Below the pieces are notes generated by a model that searched no databases, had not been told where the DNA came from, and saw only the letters and a list, made by a program, of their open reading frames with translations. This document shows, piece after piece, positions 29,424 through 39,194 of a DNA stretch of 64,000 bases; the first letter of the stretch is position 1, and every line of letters starts with the position of its first letter. A program made the position numbers and the translations under genes. Origin of the DNA: Thecaphora thlaspeos (taxonomy: Eukaryota; Basidiomycota; Ustilaginomycetes; Urocystidales; Glomosporiaceae); assembly GCA_900291925.1 (NCBI GenBank), contig UWYS01000029.1, positions 186,001-250,000 of the forward strand, written 5' to 3'.

Positions 29424-30986
29424 TCAATCTAGTCGTTTATCCTTCCCCTCCTCCCCCTCTCCCATAACCTCAGCCGCAACTTGGACGTACTCTCTCCACC
29501 TCTTTTCGCAACTCTTCGTCAACCGTCTCGCCACGCCCTCACTACCATCAACCTTATCCGCGGAGATACAAACACTGACCTGACCGGCATACGAGCAGAT
29601 ACCGATTCCCAACGTTCCCTTCCTGGCTTGAGGGGGCGATGCCGTCCACTGTACCACTTCCTGGCCTGCCAAGTTGATGCATCGTCTAGAGGGACAGGGG
29701 ACGTTCGTTACCACCGCCGTGAAGGAACAGAGCACTTGTTCCGTGACGAAGCGTGAGATTGCACGGAGCGGGTTGTAGCGTGAGGCGGGGAGAAGTCCAA
29801 AGGGGACGGGGAAGAGGACGCTGTGTGATGCGAAAGCGGAGCGAAGGAAGCGCTCGTCAGTACGTGCGTGTATGGTGTGGTGCAGTGTGAAGGAAAGGAG
29901 AAAGAGAGAGAGAGAGAGAGACGACACGACAGAGCGAGACTCACGGCAGCTGTCCCGTCATTTGAATACCGTAGAACGCCAGCTTGAGGAGCAGAGAGTT
30001 CTTGAGCACCTGCAATCCTCTTCGACTGGCATGCAGACGTCTATGAATGCTCTTGGCGTCCCTAGGTAGACCCGTGGTCGTCGGTAGGTAGGCAATCGAT
30101 CCAGTCGAGAGGTTCTTCATCGACCAGTCGCCCGGCTGCCTGATGGAAATGGGAATCATGATCCCGATAGGGTTCGGTCCTACCGTCCGTGCGAACCGCT
30201 TCACCGCCTCCCAGGTCCCAGCCTCGTCTGGCTTGCGGTCGAGCTCGTCATTGATCACGTCGGCTATGATGGTGCATACCACATCGTTGACTGTCAGGTG
30301 ATGGCCTACGACACGAGGGTGCGAGCTGCGCTTGCTACCCGGAAGCATACGGTCGGTCAGACTGCCCGGCTGCGAGCCCGAAAAGGCTTTCGAGATCCGC
30401 TTGACGTCCGAGAGCGGAAACGCGGCCGAGCGGGAGAACTCCTTTTGGTACGGACGAGGGCCGGTGTAGGAGGCGGTGACGTAGCGTTGGCGCCAGAAGG
30501 TCGCGAGGAAGTAGAAGGACGTGGTGAAAGCCACCGTCACCGAGCCGGAGAGCTCGCCGAGGAGCGAAACGAGCGCGTTGAGCCAGAAGAGGGCAAGCAT
30601 GAAGAGCTGGAGGGCGAGGGTGCCGTGGAAGCGGTCGAGCTGCTTTGGCGTCTTGCTGATCCGAGAAGGACGGGCGGCACCGCGTCGGGCATCGGAGAGG
30701 AGCTGGGCACCCTCGGACATCATTGACTCGATCTTGGGTCCGAGCGAGATGGTGAAGAGTTGCGACATGACAAAGCCCTGCGATGGCGCAAAAAGGGGCG
30801 GATGGCGAACAGCAAGACGAGTCAGACTGCGGATGCCAGGATGATACTGGCCTAGCACCACATCGAGGCGGCTCACCTGTCCGTCAGAGACATATGTGGG
30901 TGGTGGGGTACGTACTGTAGAAGATAGATGCCAAGGATGATGGATTCCAGCTCGACGATGGTGCCCAGGAGCCTCTGTTTGTACAT
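29424..30986 (-). CDS. WS/DGAT-type acyltransferase lacking the N-terminal catalytic half
   Basis: Best model: exons 30986-30916, 30826-29945 and 29820-29424, 449 aa. The C-terminal WS/DGAT (DUF1298-type) features are visible: HHLTVNDVVCTIIADVIND, PIGIMIPISIRQPGDWSMKN, then in exon 3 AVVTNVPCPSRRCINLAGQE and GIGICSYAGQVSVCISADK. A hydrophobic double segment lies near residues 100-150. The family normally has about 150-200 residues upstream, ending in HHxxxDG. I find no such motif in any frame up to the TAF5 promoter. A competing splice (intron 30778-30876) gives YVSDGQ before GFVMSQLF but no HH pair. The gene is therefore N-terminally truncated, mis-assembled or a divergent relative. Wax or triacylglycerol synthesis cannot be assumed. 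Confidence 0.6.
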
Positions 30987-31564
30987 TAGACGGTCCCCAG
31001 CAATCCCACAAGCATGCCTTGGGTCTCTGAGATGCTCTTGGGACGCCGACGGCGTCCCGCAAGGCTTCTACCCGCAAGGCTTCTACCCGTAAGGCCTAGG
31101 CCTAGGTGGTCTAGGCCTGGTGGTAGCAGCTCCCACGGCGAGTCGGCGACTGACCGCAGCCCGATCCGTCCGATTCCATCGGGCTCTGATCCGATGCAGC
31201 CGATTGCCAACAGGTACGACGTCATTCAGATTCACAATCTTCATTTCATGAACGTCACGTGCCAGTCGCCAGTGCTACCCACCACCGCTGACACGCACGG
31301 CCCATCCAGCATGTCCCGACTTCCGACATTTGGAGCGTCTGCTCGGGTCCGAGGTGGATGGATGGACGCACCCTCTGGTGCCTCTCGGCCGGTGAGCGTG
31401 GCCTGCCTGCACCGTGCAGCGCGTCTTTTGGATGTGGTCGCGCTGCTTGCCTTCCTTGCTCTTTCCTCGTTTGCTCCTCACCTTCCCCTCCCCCCCCCCC
31501 AGCCACATCCCCGCCTTCCCTCTTCTATTCGGCCCGCCACACCACTCGCTTCGCCTCACCCGCC
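30987..31564. promoter_or_regulatory. divergent promoter, acyltransferase / TAF5
   Basis: 578 bp between divergent starts. Near 31062-31094 a 15-bp unit (CGCAAGGCTTCTACC) is repeated about twice, followed by AGGCCTAGGCCTAGG. A C-rich run precedes the TAF5 ATG. No remnant of the missing acyltransferase N-terminus was found in any frame. Confidence 0.45.
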
Positions 31565-34500
31565 ATGGCTGCCACCCCACCTCCCACCAAGGCCGCGGCC
31601 GACTCCAACACCACCACCGCAAACGACACCGCCGTCGCGCCCACCACTTCCACCCCCAGCACCAGCGCTTCTGCATCATCCATACCACGAGCAGCGCCGT
31701 CAGCCGCAGTTGCTCCCGCAAACGCCACACACCCCGCCCTCGCCAGCAGCACCAACAACCCCTCGTCCGCCGCCAACTCGCTCGGCTCCCTCACCAGCTC
31801 ACCAGACCACACCGCCGCCATCCTCACCTACCTACAGCGTCGCGGTTTCACGCGCGCAGAAGCTGCCTTCAAGGCAGAGGTAGACGCCTTTGCCACCGGC
31901 GCAACACCACAGCAGGCAGCTGCTGCTGCAGACGTTTACGGCCGTGCACCCACCGTCACCCTCGAGCACTTCGCCGCAAGAAACGCACCCCGCGACCTCA
32001 ACCATCGCGATCACGACAGCAACGCCGATGACAAGCACAAGCACAAGCACAACGACAACGACAACGACGTCGGCGCCAACAACAAGCCCTCCAAGCCGCC
32101 TGCAGATGCGCTGGCGAGCGACGGCTTCTTTGGCGCCAATGACGACGCAGACGCATCCTCCGCCGCCGCACAGGCGCTCCTGCTCGACCCCACTGACCGC
32201 GCCAGAGGCTTCAACATGATCAAGTCATGGTGTCAGGGCAGTCTCGACGTCTACCAATCGGAGCTCCTACCCGTCCTCCTCCCCCTCTTCGTCCACTGCT
32301 TCATCGATCTCGTCTCCATGGGCTACGTCACCGCCGCATCCGCCTTCTACACCGCCCACGCCGCCTCCTTCCTCCCCACCCACACCGCGCTCCTCTCGCA
32401 GATCCGCTCGCTCGCGCTCCCCTCGCACATCCTCTCCGATCCGCTCGCCCACCGCTTCCGCACCGAGCGCTACGTCCTCAAAATGTCCAACACCGTCTTC
32501 AGCCTGCTGCTCGGCTGGCTCACCGATGGCAGCGGTCCCGCGGCCGGCATCAGCTCCAGCGACGCCCTCGACCACGCCGAGGCACCCACGCGTCGCGGCA
32601 TGGAGGCCATGCTCAAGATCGTCAACGAACGATGCCGCATCCAGGTCCTCGCGGCACAGCCCTACCACATTGACGCATCCGTGCTCGAGGAAGGTACGGG
32701 GCTGACGGGCGCAGGTCCTTCCTTCTCCTCTCATCCGACGGGCCCCTCGACCAGGTCGCGACACCACCCCGCCCTCAACAAGAACGCCGTCACAGAGGCC
32801 GACGCCGTCGCCGAGTTCAACGCCAAAGCGGCCGGCCCGCAGTTGAAGCTCCACCCCGCCCTCCCGCTGTCGGAACGCCTGCAAACTGAGGTCGAAAAGG
32901 AGCTCAGGGAGGCCGAGCGGAGGGAGCGCGAAGAGGCCAGCCTCGTCCGGAAGCAAGAGCAACAAAAGCGGCAGCAGGCACAGCAGGACCAGCAGTCGTC
33001 CCAACAGACGGCGGGGACCGCGCTCTCGACGCAGACGCAGGACCCCAACAGCGGCAGCACCCAGGGGGCCGAGAGCACATCGACGGCGCCTACCGAGCCT
33101 CCAGCGACGCAGCGGACGCAGGACGGTGATACGACAATGGCTGACGCCAGCACGCCCACGGCCAAGCCCGGCAATCTTTCGTCCACATCGGGAGCGATGG
33201 GATCGGTGGCTACGGCAGGACAGCGCGATCGAGCTGCATCGGCGGCCGTGCCGTCCTCTCAGCCCCCTGCGACCGGTAGCCTCCTGTCTGGCCCGAGCGG
33301 GACCGACTACACGGCCGGGCTCCTGGCGCCCCAGCTGACCGACCTGCCGCCCCAGGCGCCTACGTTCCGAACGGTCGACGTCAAGCGCGAGGTCCAGCGT
33401 GTCAAGGACGCTCGAAAGCGCATCCGGCTCGATCCATCCCTGCTGGGCAGCGGCAGCTTCACCTTTTCGTCGGGCGTACGGGACGCGGCGCTGAACAGCC
33501 TGGGTGAGGAGGGCGCGCGTGCCGCCCGGAACGCGGCGCTGCCGAGTGTCTGCGCCTACACCTACCACGACGCCGATGACGGCGTCACCTGCTCGACCTT
33601 TAGCCAGGACATCTCGATGATGGCGGCCGGTTTCGAGGAGAGCTTTGTCCAGATCTGGAGCCTCAAGGGCGAGAAGCTGCGCGGCCTCCGAGGCGAACCG
33701 AATGTCTCGTCTGTGTGCGATAGTCGGTCGCTGAAAAAGCAACGCGAGGCCCACGCCTATACGACGCGCAAGCTGATCGGCCACAGCGGCCCCGTATACG
33801 GCGTCGACTTTGATCCGATCGGCGGATCGGCCTCGGCCCCCAAGCACCTCCTCTCGTCCTCGGCGGACGGGACGGCGAGGCTGTGGAGTCTGGACACGTA
33901 CAGCGCCCTCGTGGCGTACCGAGGTCATCAGCATCCGGTGTGGGACGTCAAATGGAGTCCGATGGGCACCTACTTCGCTACAGCCAGCGCGGACAAGACG
34001 GCGCGGCTGTGGAGCACGGAGCGGGTGAATTCGTTGAGGATGTATGCGGGCCATCTGAGCGATGTCGACGTGAGTTACGCCACCCTCTCTCCCAGGATAG
34101 AGTTCTGCCTCTTTCGCGTCAGAGGCTGTCGACGCTTACTCTTGTCTTTCGCGCAACCCATCTCACCGACAGTGCCTCTCCTTCCACTCCAACTCGCTTT
34201 ACCTCGCCACCGGTTCCTCGGACCGTACCGTCCGACTCTGGGACGTCCAACGCGGCGCGTGCGTGCGGCTGTTTGTGGGACACCAATCTCCCATTTCGTG
34301 CCTTCGCATCTCACCAGACGGTAGGTACCTCGCCTCTGCCTCATCTGGCAACGGTACGCACTCGCACTTTTCATCAGGCGACGATCCATCCTCTCTCTCC
34401 TCCCACATCAACGACGTCAGCATCTCTCTCTGGGATCTAGCGTCGGGTAGGAGGATCAAGAAGATGTGGGGACACAAGGAACATGTCAACTCGATGGACT

Positions 34501-34760
34501 TCAGCGCCGATGGCAGTATACTGGTGACGGGAGGACAGGATAGGAGCGTTAGATGTTGGGACGTCAGGTCGGTTGGTGGTGTGAGAAAAGCGAACGATGT
34601 CAACGCACCGGAAAAGTCCGTCGGAGGTGCGGGTAAGGTGGATTGGGATAGCAGTGCGGATTGTGTAGCGACGTTTCATACTAAAAAGACGACATTGGTC
34701 GATGTAAAGTTCACACCGAGGAACCTTTGTCTTGTCGCTGGGGTTTACGAGGAGGAGTAG
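31565..34760 (+). CDS. TAF5: TFIID/SAGA-type subunit TAF5 (LisH, NTD2, WD40)
   Basis: Two exons, 31565-34069 and 34173-34760, give 1030 aa. A LisH motif lies at about residues 83-110 (AILTYLQRRGFTRAEAAFKA). The TAF5 NTD2 domain starts about residue 213 (ARGFNMIKSWCQGSLDVYQS). Linkers are rich in Gln, Ala and Ser. The C-terminal WD40 propeller includes GHSGPVYGVDFDP, GHQHPVWDVKWSPMGTYFAT, GHQSPISCLRISPDGRYLAS and GHKEHVNSMDFSADGSILVT. The intron splits one WD repeat (HLSDVD/CLSFHSNSLYL) in phase 0. TAF5 scaffolds the TFIID lobes with TAF4/6/9/12. A His/Asp/Asn/Lys-rich insert lies between LisH and NTD2. One WD blade has a Ser/Gly insert (about 20 residues). Confidence 0.95.
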
Positions 34761-34979
34761 TAGGAGGAAAGGTGGGGAGGGAGGTGGATAGGGTGTGCGT
34801 TGTATTTGTAGCTGTCTTCTCTTTCATTGAGAGCCATGATAATGTCGGCGAGCGGATGTCGAATGATTGACGACGTCGACGTCCAAAGCGGATTAGTAGT
34901 TTCGTGGCGACAGCCGCCAGGCGGCGCCTTTCGAAAATGAAAGATGTAGTCGGTACAAGAAAAAAACCGACGGTAAAGA

Positions 34980-35085
34980 TGCGTCCGAGGGGAGTCGAAC
35001 CCCTGTCTCCTGCTGGTCATTACAGGCCGTCTGAATCCCCGCTCTATATGGAAGGCAGGAATAATAACCGTTATACGACAGACGC
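34980..35085 (-). tRNA. tRNA-Gly(TCC) with intron
   Basis: On the minus strand GCGTCTG (35085-35079) pairs with CGGACGC (34987-34981), with discriminator A at 34980. The anticodon stem CCTGC/GCAGG is perfect. The loop starts CTTCCA, giving anticodon TCC (35052-35050), followed by an intron of about 34 nt. The variable loop is AGACA and the T-arm AGGGGTTCGACTCCCCT. Confidence 0.9.
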
Positions 35086-35541
35086 TAATTCCATAAGTGT
35101 TTTATTATTACATTCATATATCAACACATGTCGTAACCACCCAATAACTCTCACGACGAGGCTGCCCGTACGATGAGGAAGAGGCGACGAAATCACGAAT
35201 ACAGGGACTCATAGGGACACGAAACAGGAGCAGAAGAGCAATGATGAGCTTCGATTGCCAAACCGATCAAGGTCAATGCCGCCATCTCTGGGCCGAAGTC
35301 GGTCGAGCGCCGCCTAAGAGCACAGAGGGCGCAAGATATTGCTGAGCGGAATTACATGCACGAAGAGCGAGAGAGGATAAAGAGGTGGGGGCGGAGGATA
35401 AAGTGGTGGGCGGAAGGGATGAAGGATGACATGGATGTGTCATAGTCGAGTGGTGCATGGCTTGTAGGGATTAAACTTGATGTGAGAGACGGCTCGTTGG
35501 TGCCCGGGTACCCGAGAACGACGATGGGTGGTTACGACCCC
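35086..35541. other. intergenic, 3' flank
   Basis: No gene is seen. AT-rich next to the tRNA; the right part should be 3' UTR of the minus-strand secreted protein. Confidence 0.4.
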
Positions 35542-36576
35542 CTAACGTCGAGGGTACTCGAGATTGAAAGGTGCGCGCCAGAAGTCGTTCAAGAGCTCGT
35601 CCATGGACACCAGGTTGGAGTGTTGGTGAGCGTACAAAGTACGATGGCCCTGTCCCGATCCGCTGGCCTCGCCCGTGTGACTGGTGCCGGGCAATGCGGA
35701 TGCTCTTGACGTGATTTCTCGTCCATACACGTTGATCATTGTGACGGGATGTCCCATGTTCTGGGGAAACTGAACGCGGTGGAAGACTGCGAATTGCGAG
35801 ATTCCGGATAGTATGTTGTACACCCTCAGCAACAAGTGCTTGGTCAAGGCATCGCTGACCGGGATGCCGAACCTGCTGGCTAGGTCGCGCATTTCGTGGT
35901 CGGGAAGGTCCATGCGGTAGATGTTGTGAGAAGGCCCCTGGCCTCCCTGCTTCCAAAGATTGACGAGCCTGTAGACGCAGTCACGCAAGGCAGAAGACGT
36001 AGATCAGCTTCACAGCATGTCACTTTGCCTGCGCTGCGTCAGGCTGACCTTTCAAACATGACTTATAGAAATTTGCTGCTTCTCAGCTCAGTGAATCTTT
36101 GTAGGCACAAGAGGAATGGTCAAGTTTGAGCGGCTCAGCTCGGAAAAGTGGGATGTTTGCCTCTGTTCATAATCAGTCCGCATCGACTCACCCAGTCTGC
36201 TCTCCCACAGCCGGGATTCTCCAGTTCCAGTTCGGAAAGCGATCGTCAGGGTTGCTACGGGTCTCCGGAGCCCAACATGCATGTCAGTGACAGGAGAGAC
36301 AGAGACGCCGACGAGCATTCTTGAAGCAGGTACTCACCGGTAGTCATGCACGTTCTTGATGTCCTGCAACTCAAAAAACAGGAGCCGATCGGGTATATCG
36401 CTGGAACCGTGGAAAGCCGACGAGATAAAGAGCTTGTCGTGAGTGCCGCCACTAGGCCACTGAAAAGGGACCTGTGGCCCTACATGCTCGAGTGCATGAT
36501 CTTGTGGATCATAGGTCGCAGCACGAGCAAGGAAGACGTGGAACAAGAGGAGCAGGATGAACGTGAAGCTTTTCAG
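35542..36576 (-). CDS. predicted secreted protein with apparent CTG start
   Basis: Exons 36576-36338, 36254-36192 and 35968-35542 give 242 aa with matching phases. The first ~20 residues are a textbook signal peptide (KSFTFILLLLFHVFLARAA, then TYDPQDH). No ATG exists in this frame: upstream it stays open without one until a TAA at about 36630. The codon where Met is expected, before AAA AGC TTC, is CTG at 36576-36574. A minus-strand TATAAA at 36672-36667 lies about 90 nt upstream with no ATG between. Mature segments include HDYRNPDDRFPNWNWRIP and NLWKQGGQGPSHNIYRMDLP. I recognise no family; it is effector-like in size. Options are CTG initiation, a missed upstream exon or a start-lost gene. 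Confidence 0.6.
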
Positions 36577-39194
36577 CGATGACGTGCTGGTGTCGTGAAG
36601 TGGAAGGCTTGTTGTATGTTGCTGGACGGAGAATTAAAGAGGATGAGGGGGTTGAAGGACGCTTGGTTTATACCTTTTTGGGTCCCGCTGTCTCCCCACC
36701 TCAACAGCTAAACAGTAAGCTGAGGTGTTACACCGGGGAGGGCCAGAGGAATGAAGCCCGTCCACTAAGTGACTCCTGGGCCTCTAATCCTAAGCCTTCG
36801 CAAGCAGGGTTGGCTCAATTCTCCGGCGCTACAGATCTTGCCAATCCGGAAAGCTTCGTCTCAACGGCCTCCCACTTGACAGAAATGGGAGTCAACGACG
36901 CTTGTGGGAAAGTTTGAACGCAGCATTCAAACAATGGAAGTCCTGAGGGGTTGCGTCGCCAACGCCACGCCGAGGCGTGACTGCGAGCGTCCGCCCCGCA
37001 TGGGACCAAGCAACTGCGATCTCCCCAGGAGTGCTAGAGCCTCTGAAGATGTGGAGGTCTCCTCTACTCTACTCGGGGCGGCGACACTTTTATAGCGATG
37101 GAAACGAGGCATACGGCTCGTTGCTGCGGAACCTTGTGATGTCCCCACCGTGCTGCTCATGCACCCGATGGGGCGCAGGAAGAGAGACATGGGCGATATT
37201 GCACGCCGTCGAGCAACTGCCAGCCCACACACACAACCCACATGCGCCCATCTCATTTGAGGGGGTTCCTCTCTGGCCATGCCTCTTCCTTGCGATTCTC
37301 CATCGATTCCTCCCCTCGCCCTCCTCTCATCCGTTTCCTCGCCTATCGTCATTTTTCTTCCCCACCCTCTTCTCGTGGTCCGACGGCGTTACTGTTGTTC
37401 TCGCTGCAGTACAGGCCCTCGCTCCTCCTCCTCTGTACGTCGTCGCCGTCTCTCTTGCCTGTAGCTCCGCGACGCTGTTCCCTGTGCCAATCCCAGGGAA
37501 TTTGCCGAGCCAACCTGCGTTACGTGGCGACGCGACGCGGGCGTCTGGGCGCTGCGGGCTACCCAAATCAGCCTCGCGGCACTCCTCTGCTCCCTCTGCT
37601 CCTCCATCTCCTCCTACTGCGGCCTAGACCGCCTCTTGTCTTCTGCCGACCTTGTATCCTTCCTTTTCCGCTCTCGTCTGCGCTCGTCCGTCCCGCTCCG
37701 GCGGGCCGGGAGCCTCCTCGAGCTCAGAGGCCTTCCTGTCTCCTGCCGCAATCTCATGCCTATGCTGCTCTCTGATGCTGGTGGTCGGTCGGAGCCGGGA
37801 GGCACAAACTAAACCCCGGAAGATGTGACGTTGAGCTCACCTTCACTAATGTCCCCTCGACAAGACCACAAAGTCCCTTGCGACTCTGGATGTAGACCAC
37901 CTCGCACCACTCCAGAGTCCGGACAGACAGACGGTAGATTGGTAAACTATGTTTCGTGTAGCTTCACAGTGTGTATAGAGCAACATGTTATCGGGGCAGC
38001 AAGAAGACGAGGCTCCCCTACATTGGTGGCAAGGGTCAGGGGGTTAGAAAGGACAGCTGTGCGTGGACGATGCTCCCAAAAAAAAGCGTATAAAGAGATT
38101 TGACGAGGACGAGTACAGCGACCAATGCGAGACGAGAGAAGGGGACAGGGGAAACAAAAACGGGAGAAAGCGAGACGTCCCTCAACGTATGTAAAGGAGG
38201 GAGGGCGGTGTGCGAGCGTGACTGCATGGTGCATGAGCACATATGACGTGAAGGGCGCAAGGGACGAGGATCGACACAGTGCCCAAAAGGAAGAGAGAGA
38301 GAGGATAGAGAGCAAGGAACGCGATGATGTCGGAGACTGGGGAATATTGTGTTCGGCATGCGAGTATGTTCACCGAGGGCAAGCGATCGAAAGCAAGTAT
38401 CAAAAGTCGTGGGGTCGAGATTGGGAAGTACGGCAGGGGTCGGGCGTGGGGCAGTGAGTCGGGACAGGCGCCGAGTGGTCGGTGTTGACTTCCCCGGATG
38501 GGGTGCTACGCATATGTATGAGACCTGACAAGCATAGTCAATGGTTCGGCGGTCGGCAGCATCGTGTATGGCCCCTCCGCAAGAGCAAGGGGTCCGCCGA
38601 CACGAGGCGGGGTCGGCCAGCATGCCGGCACGGCGAGTATACGTGTGTGCATGCGTGAGTGCGCGCTGGTGCATGTGTGCGTGCGCACGCGCGCGCATGG
38701 CCAGGTCGGGCTGAGTGCAATGGCGACATCGGCGAGCTATTTCAGCGCGAGTCCATGAGGCGAGGGGAGGCGGGAAGAGGGGGAGGCAAGAGTCGGTGGC
38801 GAGGGTGAGCCGGGCAGGGGAGACCGTGTACGCCTGCCACGGGACGGCCGCCCCGGCCTCTGCGTGCGTATTTGTGTGTGCGGCCTCGTGTATGCTGAAG
38901 AAAGGCGTTGCAGAGACTGGCTGGCGGGACGTGCTGGCCAGGCCAGTGTGGGTTGGGAGAGAAACAAATATAGTGTATGCGGTAGTCGGATCGGGTCGAG
39001 TCAGGTCGGGTCGGGCTAGATCGAGTCGAGTCGGAATGGAGCGGACGCGGCGGAGCAGCCTGAGGGCTGAATGATGAGGAGCAATCGGCGGTATCCGATC
39101 ATCGGCGGAAGTAGGCGAACGGTGTCGACGGATAGAAGCGGGTGACTGAGCTAACGTGTATTACTGCAGCCGTGATGGGCGCGATTTATCGTCG
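36577..39194. other. 2.6-kb gene-poor region with dispersed repeat copy B
   Basis: It contains the promoter of the secreted protein gene (TATAAA on the minus strand, 36667-36672) and repeat copy B. A GT-rich stretch (38640-38700) and purine-rich DNA towards 39190 may be 3' UTR of the YTH gene. Open frames here show no domain. Confidence 0.45.
37200..37608 (+). repeat. dispersed repeat, copy B
   Basis: 37200-37290 matches 22035-22123 in direct orientation with only scattered differences. 37516-37608 matches 22249-22356 in inverted orientation. The blocks are about 225 bp apart here against 125 bp in copy A. Confidence 0.7.

Noticed and set aside
30878..30915. HHPHMSLTD reading upstream of the acyltransferase, resembling HHxxxDG
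   Set aside because: It is in the wrong phase to join the downstream exon (GFVMSQLF), so it cannot be the catalytic motif without a frameshift.
32267..34054. 595-aa minus-strand frame opposite TAF5
   Set aside because: Shadow of the TAF5 coding frame; Arg/Gly/Leu-rich with no recognisable motif.
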